From positions 93,399 to 157,398 of the forward strand of contig CAKZFX010000020.1 of NCBI GenBank assembly GCA_936908745.1: 64,000 nt of DNA. The letters are read 5' to 3'. This stretch comes from an uncultured Chitinophagaceae bacterium. Lineage in GTDB: Bacteria; Bacteroidota; Bacteroidia; Chitinophagales; Chitinophagaceae. Position 1 is the stretch's first letter. Each line of letters opens with the position of its first letter. The notes under the pieces were generated by a model. That model worked only from the letters and a program-made list of their open reading frames with translations, made no database searches and was not told where the DNA came from. The translations under genes were made by a program, and so were the position numbers. This document shows, in pieces, positions 5,980-14,293 of the stretch.

Positions 5980-8790
5980 ATGAGAAAAACAATCAGCTGT
6001 TTTATTGCATTGTTATGTACTTACTATGCTTTTTCCCAAGGTACATTGAAAGGAAAAGTGGTGGATTCCACTTCTTCCAAACCTTTAAGTCTCGCTACGA
6101 TTACCGTTTTTAAAGCCAGTGATACAACGATCATTACGTATCGTCTCAGCAACGCAGACGGTGAATTTAAAATACCTTCTATTCCTTTTGATGTTGAATG
6201 CCGTGCGGTGATTTCCTTCTCCGGTTTTGCCGTGTACCGCAAAGAATTTACGATCAGTAAAACCAGTGATGTTCTCGACCTGGGATTGATACAATTAGAA
6301 CCGGATGCCAAATCATTGGATGAAGTATTAGTCATTGCTGAACGTCCGCCGGTGGTGATCAAAAAAGATACGATTGAGTTCAATGCCTCCGCGTTTAAAA
6401 CATTGCCCAACGCTTTGGTGGAAGACCTGCTGAGAAAATTGCCGGGTGTATTAGTGGATAAGGACGGAAATATTGCCGTGAATGGTAAACCGGTGAACCG
6501 GATCTTGGTAGACGGTAAAACCTTCTTTGGCGATGATCCGAAAATGGCCACAAGAAACCTGCCGGCCAACGCTATTGATAAAGTACAGGTGACGGATGAT
6601 AAAGAAGAAATGATGCGCAATGGTGATGACAACCCGAACAACGTGGGCAAAGTGGTCAACATCACCTTGAAAAAAGGAGTGAAAAAAGGGTGGTTTGGAA
6701 AACTATACGGCGGCCTGGGTTCGGATAAACTATATGAAGCAGGCGGTATCGCAAATATCTATCGTGATACGCTGCAACTAAGTGTGTTGGGTTATGCGAA
6801 TAACCTGAACAAAGTGGGCTTTAGTTTTTCTGAACTGATGCAAACGGGTGGCTTTGGCCGTGTGCAAAGCAATAACTCGAGCAACAGTACCAGCATCTGG
6901 AACAACAACAGTGGTAGCGGTATTTCTATCAATGGTGTCAACTTTGGTGGTGCGCAAAGCTTTGGCGGTATTTCCACCAGCAAAGGCGCAGGCTTTAACC
7001 TGAACCTGGCACCGACGAATAAAAAATCAATGTACCTGCAATACTTCACAGGTCATGTAAGGGCGCCACGGATCACCCGCACAGATATCAGCCAGTTTAA
7101 TGGCGATACGGTTGTTGACAATAATACATTGCTCACGGGTGATATGGTCACACGCAGCCACAGTATCGGCGCAGGTATGAAATTAAAACCCGATTCTGTT
7201 ACCACCATTTTGATGAACGCCAGCTACCTCATCGGTGTGCAGTTTGAGGATCGTAACAGCGATATCCGGGCGTTCAGCAACAAAACAGGGTTGCTAAGCG
7301 ATGGAGAAGTGATACAAAACAATGACGGCGACCTGTATATTTATCGTCATAGTATTTCTTATAGCCGCTTGTCAAAAACCAAGAAAGGACGTCGTTTCAA
7401 TATGAATCATGGGCTGGAAGTAAACAACCGCTACAATGATTATATGTCAGAGTCTGATCTGCGTTATTATTACCCGATGGCGTATGACAGTTTGTATGCG
7501 CAGTTGCGTAAGGAACGTATTCCACGCACCGATGCTTTTGTGAACTTTAATTACAGCGAACCATTGTATAAACAATTTACGTTGCGTCTCGGTGGCCGTT
7601 ATGAATACAGCCGTTTGAACAACAGTGTGAACACGTTTAACCGTGCGGGAAATGGCAAATTTGAAATGTTCAATGATCTATTAAGCAGTGATTTCCGTCG
7701 TGTGGGCAACCGTGCATTTGTAACGGCGGGTCTTGAATACAAGATAAAAGACTTTACCATTACACCGGGCGTCCGTTTCCTGGATCAGCATGTCAACAAC
7801 CGGTTGGTTAGTAATGGCAATACAGCGATCAAACAGGACCAGTTCAACATACTGCCTTCCTTGTCGTTTGTGTACAAACAGCTCTCGTTGAATTATAGCC
7901 GGGATATTACGTTGCCGGGTTTCAGTTCATTGAATCCTGTGCGTGATATCAGTAATCCTTATTTTGTATTCAAAGGGAATCCGAATTTGCTGTCGGCCAA
8001 GCGTGACAATATCAGCCTGAATTATTTTTATAATAACCCTAAGAGCTTTTTTACGGCCAGCGGCTGGATGAGTGCGGCTTTTGTGCAAAATGATGTGGTG
8101 AACAGCATTGTATTAAGTGATAATGGCGTACAGGAAACAACGCCGATCAATGCCAATGGCACAAGAAGTTATTCCATGAACTGGAACGTGAATAAACAGT
8201 ACAAGAGCAATCCCAATTTTATTTTTATGTGGAATACCGGGAATTGGATGAACGTGACGCAAAACCGTTTGTTCTTTAATGGTACGGAAGCGTTGCAAAC
8301 CACTTTCCAGTACAATCACTGGAATGGCGCCGGTATCAACCTGAAAGATAAGTTTGAGTGGAATGTGACATATGGCTTCAACCGCAATTTTACACGCTAC
8401 AAAGGCGGCAACTTCCGTGAACTGAAAGTAAGAAGTTATAACCTTGGCACGGATATGACGCTGCGGATGCCAAAGCATTTTATCTGGGAGTCGCAGGTGT
8501 TTTATTCATACAACAGCAGTGTGCCGAGCGGTCTGCCCAAAGATGTGTTGCGCTGGAATGCGGCGTTAAACCTGACCTTTCTTAAAGATGAAGTGGGTGT
8601 GTTGAAGTTTGCTGTCAACGATATCCTTAATAAGAATAATAATGTGTGGGTGAATGCGCAGCGCAATACCATCACCACCACGCAAGGCAATATCCTGGGC
8701 CGTTATTTCCTGGTCACGTTTACGTATAATGTGCGTGCGGCGGGTGTGAAGAAGAAAGTAGGTGGACGGGAGAGTTTGTTCTTTTTTTAG
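5980..8790 (+). CDS. Outer-membrane beta-barrel receptor (TonB-dependent-receptor-like, non-SusC)
   Basis: 936 residues. Signal peptide (CFIALLCTYYAFSQ), then a carboxypeptidase-regulatory-like beta-sandwich (about residues 20-110, GTLKGKVVDSTSSKPLSLAT), a plug domain (about 115-230; LPNALVEDLLRKLPGVLVDK, ITLKKGVKKGWFGKLYGGLG) and a large beta-barrel rich in aromatic and Asn residues. No SusC-type TonB motif block and no SusD partner follows, so this belongs to the stand-alone outer-membrane beta-barrel family. The ligand is unknown. The protein at 43784-46660 is a paralog with the same architecture. The gene is monocistronic, with promoter upstream and terminator downstream. Confidence 0.88.
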   Translation: MRKTISCFIALLCTYYAFSQGTLKGKVVDSTSSKPLSLATITVFKASDTTIITYRLSNADGEFKIPSIPFDVECRAVISFSGFAVYRKEFTISKTSDVLDLGLIQLEPDAKSLDEVLVIAERPPVVIKKDTIEFNASAFKTLPNALVEDLLRKLPGVLVDKDGNIAVNGKPVNRILVDGKTFFGDDPKMATRNLPANAIDKVQVTDDKEEMMRNGDDNPNNVGKVVNITLKKGVKKGWFGKLYGGLGSDKLYEAGGIANIYRDTLQLSVLGYANNLNKVGFSFSELMQTGGFGRVQSNNSSNSTSIWNNNSGSGISINGVNFGGAQSFGGISTSKGAGFNLNLAPTNKKSMYLQYFTGHVRAPRITRTDISQFNGDTVVDNNTLLTGDMVTRSHSIGAGMKLKPDSVTTILMNASYLIGVQFEDRNSDIRAFSNKTGLLSDGEVIQNNDGDLYIYRHSISYSRLSKTKKGRRFNMNHGLEVNNRYNDYMSESDLRYYYPMAYDSLYAQLRKERIPRTDAFVNFNYSEPLYKQFTLRLGGRYEYSRLNNSVNTFNRAGNGKFEMFNDLLSSDFRRVGNRAFVTAGLEYKIKDFTITPGVRFLDQHVNNRLVSNGNTAIKQDQFNILPSLSFVYKQLSLNYSRDITLPGFSSLNPVRDISNPYFVFKGNPNLLSAKRDNISLNYFYNNPKSFFTASGWMSAAFVQNDVVNSIVLSDNGVQETTPINANGTRSYSMNWNVNKQYKSNPNFIFMWNTGNWMNVTQNRLFFNGTEALQTTFQYNHWNGAGINLKDKFEWNVTYGFNRNFTRYKGGNFRELKVRSYNLGTDMTLRMPKHFIWESQVFYSYNSSVPSGLPKDVLRWNAALNLTFLKDEVGVLKFAVNDILNKNNNVWVNAQRNTITTTQGNILGRYFLVTFTYNVRAAGVKKKVGGRESLFFF

Positions 8791-8811
8791 TAACTTTGTA
8801 TAAGGATTTGG

Positions 8812-8846
8812 ATTGCCCGTGCTGTGAGTGCGGGCAATTTTGTTTT
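8812..8846 (+). terminator. Intrinsic terminator
   Basis: Arms ATTGCCCG (8812-8819) and CGGGCAAT (8831-8838) around an 11-base loop, followed by TTTTGTTTT. Ends the barrel receptor gene. A TAACTTTG box at 8791-8798 lies just before it and might start a short transcript reading through to vsr. Confidence 0.8.
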
Positions 8847-8907
8847 GGTATATAAGTGTTTATAAAACAGCCGGTTACAGAGGCTTTACCTCGTTTCAGA
8901 CTCCTTC

Positions 8908-9330
8908 ATGGCAGACGTACACGATATAAAAACCCGCAGCTATAATATGTCGCAGATAAAGGCGACAAACACAAAGCCGGAAATGCTGGTCCGCCGGTTT
9001 TTACATGGGCAGGGTTTCCGCTACAAACTCCACGATAAATCGCTGCCCGGCAAACCCGATCTGGTGCTGCCAAAATACCACACTGTCATCTTTATTCATG
9101 GCTGCTTCTGGCACGGGCATACCAACTGCAAATACTACAAAGTGCCGCAAACCCGCACGGAATGGTGGCTGAATAAGATTAACCGTAATAAAGCGAATGA
9201 TGTGAAAGCGGTAAAAGCACTTAAGAAGGAGGGCTGGAAGGTGCTGGTGGTTTGGGAGTGTGGGTTGAAGGTAGGCAAACTAGAAAAAACTTTGTTTCGT
9301 CTTATAAATGCTATCTGTATAAGGAAATAA
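8908..9330 (+). CDS. vsr: Very short patch repair endonuclease Vsr
   Basis: 140 residues, full length for the family. Vsr nicks 5' of the T in T:G mismatches formed when 5-methylcytosine deaminates, so it protects genomes that carry a C5-methyltransferase. Visible motifs: SYNMSQIKATNTKPE (residues 11-25), PGKPDLVL with catalytic Asp51, and HGCFWHGH with His64 and His69, which fall on the same numbers as in the E. coli enzyme; Cys66, His71 and a later Cys in WECG look like the zinc ligands. It converges with the minus-strand methyltransferase operon and its last 20 bases overlap the end of the gene at 9311-9676. Its base composition is closer to the host than to that operon. Confidence 0.93.
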   Translation: MADVHDIKTRSYNMSQIKATNTKPEMLVRRFLHGQGFRYKLHDKSLPGKPDLVLPKYHTVIFIHGCFWHGHTNCKYYKVPQTRTEWWLNKINRNKANDVKAVKALKKEGWKVLVVWECGLKVGKLEKTLFRLINAICIRK

Positions 9331-9676
9331 TAATTGAAATAACAGATAGCAAAAGTGCTGCAATGCTAAACCACTTTGCTGTTCTGGCTTCTTTTCTTGC
9401 TGAGTTCATACTTTCATAATCGAGCAACTGCATATAACATTCCGGCTTTAAGAAGTGTCTTACCCAATGCTCAGGCGGGTACTGATATTCTTCGTTTGAA
9501 AAAAACACTTTTTTAAAATAATGATGAAGAATAATGCTCTTTTCCGACAAATCAGCAAACCCTTCTTTATGCATGTATTCAATAAATTCATTTATAGTAA
9601 AGCCATGCTGATCTTTAAGTTTAAGTCTCCCAAAACGGAGCATTGTCAGATAAATATCTTCTTTGACTATTTGCAT
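9311..9676 (-). CDS. Small tail-anchored protein at the end of the methyltransferase operon
   Basis: 121 residues, no recognised family. The first 95 residues look soluble and mostly helical (FGRLKLKDQHGFTINEFIEY, YPPEHWVRHFLKPECYMQLL); the last 23 form one membrane helix (WFSIAALLLSVISIIISLYR) with a basic run before it, the layout of a tail-anchored inner-membrane protein. It starts 8 bases after the HNH gene stop, so it is the fifth gene of the operon. Small membrane proteins often serve as effectors in defence modules; that role here is inference only. A/T-rich like the rest of the operon. Confidence 0.75.
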   Translation of the reverse strand: MQIVKEDIYLTMLRFGRLKLKDQHGFTINEFIEYMHKEGFADLSEKSIILHHYFKKVFFSNEEYQYPPEHWVRHFLKPECYMQLLDYESMNSARKEARTAKWFSIAALLLSVISIIISLYR

Positions 9677-9684
9677 TACTGTAT

Positions 9685-10455
9685 TTATGGAATGAATATT
9701 TTTTCCCGGTGATATTGAAGAAATTCCGGATTAGGCATAAACCGGCTTGGTTTAAAAATTTCTTTTCCCCGGAAAGAAATAAAGTATTTCTGTATAAAGT
9801 CATCCTTGCTTTTTCTTAAAAGATCGTCTGATAAAATTATTCTAAAATCGTCTGAAAAGCTTAACAAGCCTTTATCAAATGCTTTGTCATGTAGGGCATT
9901 TAAACACAAGCCATTTTCGGGATTAGCAGCTTGTTTTAAATCTTTTGACCATGGTTTAATATGACTTGCAATAAGCAAACTTTTTATAGAAATGCCGGTT
10001 ATACAGCATCTGTTATTGTAGGATATTTTGACAGTGTCGCTAAAAAATTTTTGATTTATTCTGATCTTTACCAATGCTTTTCGTTCTTTTCCTTCCTTCG
10101 GTAAATCAGCTGTATTAATATTGCTTGAAATTTCAAGGCTTTTGTGTTTCTTTTCAGCTATTATTTTTTCCGCAGCATACGCCAGTTTATCCCAATTGCC
10201 ATAAAACTCATCCCAAACGGGTTTTTCGGCCTTGCTTCCTTTGCTCATTCCTTTTATTCCACGCTGTTGTAGTGTTGGATCTAAGCGGGCAAGGTTGACA
10301 AGTTTAAAAGCAGCGGCAGAGGCTGTGCGGTTTACAAGCCTGGCAAGCTCTATTATTTCTGGTTTAGTATATTTTATTTTTGAGAAGGGAATTTTGGTGC
10401 AATACCAGTATAAAGCTAAAGTCAATTCTTCTTTTGTCCAATATCTATCTTTCAT
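9685..10455 (-). CDS. HNH endonuclease, candidate restriction enzyme
   Basis: 256 residues. The N-terminal 85 residues (WTKEELTLALYWYC...LARLVNRTASAAAFKLVNLA...LDP) form a helical, probably DNA-binding domain commonly seen with this nuclease type. The C-terminal half carries an HNH/beta-beta-alpha-metal site: CCITG (150-154), ASHIKPWS with His165, NPENGLCLN with Asn181, and HDKAFDKG with His189. Many proteins of this architecture are annotated as putative restriction endonucleases. Its ATG overlaps the stop of the receiver-domain gene by one base (TAATG), so translation is coupled. As the only clear nuclease in the operon it is the best candidate for the restricting enzyme. Confidence 0.85.
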   Translation of the reverse strand: MKDRYWTKEELTLALYWYCTKIPFSKIKYTKPEIIELARLVNRTASAAAFKLVNLARLDPTLQQRGIKGMSKGSKAEKPVWDEFYGNWDKLAYAAEKIIAEKKHKSLEISSNINTADLPKEGKERKALVKIRINQKFFSDTVKISYNNRCCITGISIKSLLIASHIKPWSKDLKQAANPENGLCLNALHDKAFDKGLLSFSDDFRIILSDDLLRKSKDDFIQKYFISFRGKEIFKPSRFMPNPEFLQYHREKIFIP

Positions 10456-11921
10456 TAACTAATGGTTGTAATACCTGGGCGAATGATATGTGAGGAAATC
10501 CTCGCTTGAATATCTACTAAGACATCATTTTTTAGCCTAAATAGAAAGTTTGATTGTTTATTATGATCATTGGCGAGATTGATGGATTTGAAAAGTCTAT
10601 AGTCAAATACTAGTTTATAAACTTCATTTTCGAATTGGAATGGGGGGATTTCTTTATATAGAGAATCGTTTTCAGAATTTAACAAACTAAAGAATGAAGA
10701 ATGCAATAATAACCCTGGCAAAATTCTAGACCGCAGCCATTTTTTTTGAGAATAATCGCAAATTGGAGTGCACTCCAATTCTACGAATCTAATTGCTGAA
10801 ATGTTTTGATAAACAAAACCTTGGTCATTCTTTTTGTCTATCCCTTTAAGATATGTTGCTAATAGTTTCCTTTTTTTTGAGCCTGCTACTGGTTTATAAT
10901 ATACATTCCCCGGCTGTAACCTAAGTCTTTTTTCTAATCCAATAAGAAGCGCTGTATTTAGCTTAGGGGACATGTGTCTATAGATGTCTTTAAATGAGTT
11001 AATTGATGCTAAGTCATCTGCATTCCCATTCGTCAATTTGTCAACTACTTTATTTCTACCTTTTTCTACACTGTTAATATAAATAACATTAGTAGTTAAA
11101 TCTTCCCACTTTAGTTTTATTTCATTTTCACCGATAAGTTTATAATAATTTACTCCTTGTTTTTTAGTATTCAGGTTAAAAGGTAGAGTTGTAGAGTTAT
11201 ATAGATTAAAGTCTATTTTATCATTTAATCCACTAGTTAGCGTCTTTAACACTGCTTGAATTATGGCAACTTCATTTTCGTTTTTTAAGGTTTTACCTAA
11301 TTGAGCATGTGCTAGTTTATAAAAAATATGTTTAAGGTTTGAACTCCAATACTTATCATTTTCTATTATACTTGAAAACTGTAAAATTACTTGCGATATT
11401 GCCTCGTGTATCATTTTTTCCCAGTATATTAAAAGTTTAAATGAGTCAATTTTATCAAGCTCACTTTTAAGCTTAGTGTTTATTCTAGAAATAATGTTTG
11501 CGTTTGCTTCATAATTACCTGTTTCTGGGATTATTGAAAAATATTGACTTTTTGAAAGAGAAACCTTTATTATTGGAGCAAGTTGCGGAATCTGAGTATC
11601 AAATAAATCGGATATCAACTCTTCATATTCATTCTCTCTTATACTCCAAATAATAAGAATATATGGAATGCCTGGATGTACTAATCTTGTTAAAGTGGCT
11701 TGCAATTGGGCTTTAATAGCATCTTCGTTTACTCCGTCAGTTAAATTTATATCTAAAAAAATCAATCTAATGTCGTTATAAGGAGTAGCTGGAAGTTGAT
11801 TAACATCTGCAGTATGAAAAGTAAAAGGTAATTTATTTTTTGACAGAACATTTATCAGTGGTACTGCTTGTTCAATTTTATCATCAACAATTAAGATCCG
11901 GCCATTAGTTGGTAGAAACAT
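10455..11921 (-). CDS. Receiver-domain protein with unknown C-terminal domain
   Basis: 488 residues. Residues 7-125 look like a response-regulator receiver: RILIVDD with acidic pair Asp13/Asp14, LIFLDINL with phospho-acceptor candidate Asp57, IIWS with Ser93 in the Thr/Ser position, and Lys119 or Lys124 in the conserved Lys position. The remaining 360 residues match no family known to me; no winged helix, GGDEF or nuclease signature was seen. A motif VELECTPICDYSQKKW near residues 370-385 looks conserved or functional. The gene lies 2 bases after the GHKL ATPase gene, so the two are made together as a kinase-like/receiver pair. No DNA-binding output domain, so it is unlikely to be an ordinary transcription regulator. 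Confidence 0.7.
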   Translation of the reverse strand: MFLPTNGRILIVDDKIEQAVPLINVLSKNKLPFTFHTADVNQLPATPYNDIRLIFLDINLTDGVNEDAIKAQLQATLTRLVHPGIPYILIIWSIRENEYEELISDLFDTQIPQLAPIIKVSLSKSQYFSIIPETGNYEANANIISRINTKLKSELDKIDSFKLLIYWEKMIHEAISQVILQFSSIIENDKYWSSNLKHIFYKLAHAQLGKTLKNENEVAIIQAVLKTLTSGLNDKIDFNLYNSTTLPFNLNTKKQGVNYYKLIGENEIKLKWEDLTTNVIYINSVEKGRNKVVDKLTNGNADDLASINSFKDIYRHMSPKLNTALLIGLEKRLRLQPGNVYYKPVAGSKKRKLLATYLKGIDKKNDQGFVYQNISAIRFVELECTPICDYSQKKWLRSRILPGLLLHSSFFSLLNSENDSLYKEIPPFQFENEVYKLVFDYRLFKSINLANDHNKQSNFLFRLKNDVLVDIQARISSHIIRPGITTIS

Positions 11922-11923
11922 AA

Positions 11924-14293
11924 TTATTTTTTAAAGCTTAAAATTAAAGTTGCACCCTTTTTAAATTCCATTGGTACCTTAAAGTTGCCATTTTCATTAG
12001 ATCCAATTCTTCCATCATGGCTGGTCATGATTTCTTTTGCTATATTTAAGCCCATGCCCATGCCATCTGGTTTTGTTGTGATAAACGGTTCAAGGAGTTC
12101 ATCAAATGGTAATGAAAAGCCAGGGCCATTATCCGCTATTATTAAAGAAATAAAATTTGCTTGATTAACAATATCTATGAATATCTTTTTTTTGCTAATA
12201 TTTGATCTCTCTAACCAGTAAATAGAGTTATCTATTATATTCATAACTGTTCCGACTATAAGGCTCCGAGCAACATTTACGCTACAATCTTTTTTATTTT
12301 CATATCCCTTAATTATTTGAATTGAGTGGGCTTTAAGTCTAAATTCAATATTAAAAAGAGATTGATCAATAATTTTAGATACACTTTCGAGTTTTCTATT
12401 AGTCTTCCTTAAGATTTGCGCATAATTCTCAATTATCTTCGAAAGGTGATTAACCAGCTTATGAATTCTTTCTTGATTGTTTTTTGTTTTTATTACATTT
12501 TCGATTTCTAATATAATTTTCTCAATTTCGTGTATGTATATACTCCACCCAGCCCCTATAGTTGCAGTTTTAGTTAAAGTGTGATTCATAAACGTATAGT
12601 TCTTCTCAATCCTGTCGACAATTTCTTTAATCTCTCTTTTTAAATCTTTATTTACAATTTTTTTGTCAACTACACCTTTTAAAGTGTCTATACTTTTTAA
12701 TACTGGTTCAAACTGCCTGGGTAACTTGTAATTAGCGTCAATTTTATCCTTATCCTGCCGACGTAATATTTCAACCAGTCTTAAAGCATGTTCGATGGAC
12801 TTCTTAAATACCTCATAAGCTGCATTTTCAATAAAACCTTCTCTATTTGTTTTTTCAATTAAATCGCCACTTTCTTCTCGTTGAAGATTTACTGACGCAA
12901 TAACCATGTTATTACTGACTTTTATAGAAGGATTATTAAATCTATTATAGTCTAATCCAATCCAATCGTTGCCCGGTTCGCCGTAGTCGTATATTCTCAT
13001 TCCCTTTCTATAAACTTTAACACCCCCATTTATATCTAAATAATCACTAAGAGGAGTTATTTGGTTTAGAACAAGCTTCAGAACTGACTTATCACGAATA
13101 AATATTGATCCTTTAAAATCAACAGCCCCAATTTTATAATCACTTAAGCTTATATGATCAACCTTTTTTTTGTTTTTTGGCGATGGAGAAATTAGGTCAA
13201 GTTCCTTAGAAATGTATTCATTTTTTTCTGTTACAAACCTCCCAGAAACCCTACCCATATTACGCCAAGGCACAAACTTGTACCTAAACTTTGTAATTGA
13301 TCCGCCACTCATTTTGATGTCGAAGTAAAATAAAGCATAGTCTATGATTTGTTTCCAATCAGGTATGTCTTTAATCCATTCTTTCGTGTCAATTGAAAAA
13401 TTAACTAAAAAATCAGGCTCATCTGCATAAACCACCTTACCCTTTTCTGTAATTGAAAAATCGGCTGGAGTTGAAAGTGCATTTAGCGCTCTATAAATAT
13501 CTCTCACTAACCCTCTTGTCCATTCTTTGTGAAGATTGCTTATAATAATTTTTGTTCCTGTATTACTATTCTTAAAAACTTCAGGTTCTCTTTCAATTAT
13601 ACTGATGGGTGCTTCTGATAAGTAGTGATGAGACGAAAATGCTTCCCAGTCAATTGTAACTACAACTTCTTTGTTATTCTTCTTTTTTGTTATAAGCTCT
13701 ATATGTTTTCCAAGCTTATGAACACCAAACCTTCCAATGCCTTTTTCTCCGATGGGCAGTCGCTTAAATTTTGGTGTTAGCTTCCTTTCTTTAAGCTGTT
13801 TTTCTTTATTGTCACTTCCTGGCTCTAACCATGAGTTCTTTACTGTAAGAATATCCATGCCAGAGCCATCATCTTCAATTATGATAGTTCCTCTTTTAGG
13901 TTTTTCGACATTTTGCATTTCAACTATTACTGTACTTGCATCAGCATCGTAAGAGTTTTTAACAAGCTCTATTAATGCTATGCTTTCATTTCTAATTAGT
14001 TGATCACCTAACTGGAGTAAAAGTCTGGCTCGTGGCTTAAAAAAATTATCCGTAATATTAATTATTGCAACACTTTCTTCAGTCTCTTTGTTTCGTTTGT
14101 GTGAAAACCTTAATAGATCATTGCCTTTATAATTAGTTTTTGGAGAATAAACTAGCTGCCCATTTTTATTGATCAGCAATTCTCCATGTTTTGGCTTTTG
14201 AATAATTTTCAGCCCTAAATAACTGCTCATGTCAATAGAAATTTGTGTATTGACTTCTGTATGAAACACTATTCCGCTTTTAATTTCACTCAT
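11924..14293 (-). CDS. Double-GHKL ATPase / histidine-kinase-like protein with Ig-like N-terminus
   Basis: 789 residues, no signal peptide or membrane helix. Order of parts: residues about 12-82, a bacterial Ig/cadherin-like module (KPKHGELLINKNGQLVYSP, then NYKGNDLL); 88-290, an Hsp90/MutL/MORC-type GHKL ATPase with N-box ALIELVKNSYDADA (Glu109, Asn113), DDGSGM (Asp142) and GEKGIGRFG (182-190); 290-480, a linker resembling the S5-type transducer; 540-650, long helices with a DHp-like H-box IYIHEIEKII (His588); 665-789, a second, histidine-kinase-like GHKL domain with NIIDNS (Asn689), ADNGPGF and GMGMGLNIAKEIM. Its ATG overlaps the methyltransferase stop (ATGA). The nearest precedent is the MutL/MORC-like ATPases known in restriction-modification loci. 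Autophosphorylation of His588 and transfer to the neighbouring receiver is inference. Confidence 0.8.
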   Translation of the reverse strand: MSEIKSGIVFHTEVNTQISIDMSSYLGLKIIQKPKHGELLINKNGQLVYSPKTNYKGNDLLRFSHKRNKETEESVAIINITDNFFKPRARLLLQLGDQLIRNESIALIELVKNSYDADASTVIVEMQNVEKPKRGTIIIEDDGSGMDILTVKNSWLEPGSDNKEKQLKERKLTPKFKRLPIGEKGIGRFGVHKLGKHIELITKKKNNKEVVVTIDWEAFSSHHYLSEAPISIIEREPEVFKNSNTGTKIIISNLHKEWTRGLVRDIYRALNALSTPADFSITEKGKVVYADEPDFLVNFSIDTKEWIKDIPDWKQIIDYALFYFDIKMSGGSITKFRYKFVPWRNMGRVSGRFVTEKNEYISKELDLISPSPKNKKKVDHISLSDYKIGAVDFKGSIFIRDKSVLKLVLNQITPLSDYLDINGGVKVYRKGMRIYDYGEPGNDWIGLDYNRFNNPSIKVSNNMVIASVNLQREESGDLIEKTNREGFIENAAYEVFKKSIEHALRLVEILRRQDKDKIDANYKLPRQFEPVLKSIDTLKGVVDKKIVNKDLKREIKEIVDRIEKNYTFMNHTLTKTATIGAGWSIYIHEIEKIILEIENVIKTKNNQERIHKLVNHLSKIIENYAQILRKTNRKLESVSKIIDQSLFNIEFRLKAHSIQIIKGYENKKDCSVNVARSLIVGTVMNIIDNSIYWLERSNISKKKIFIDIVNQANFISLIIADNGPGFSLPFDELLEPFITTKPDGMGMGLNIAKEIMTSHDGRIGSNENGNFKVPMEFKKGATLILSFKK

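Noticed and set aside
5980..8790. SusC-type nutrient receptor
   Set aside because: No SusD partner or glycan genes, and the sequence matches the stand-alone barrel family; the same holds for 43784-46660.
10455..14293. Ordinary two-component regulatory system
   Set aside because: The kinase-like protein has no sensor membrane helices and carries an extra MORC/Hsp90-type ATPase; the receiver protein has no DNA-binding domain; both are embedded in a methyltransferase operon.
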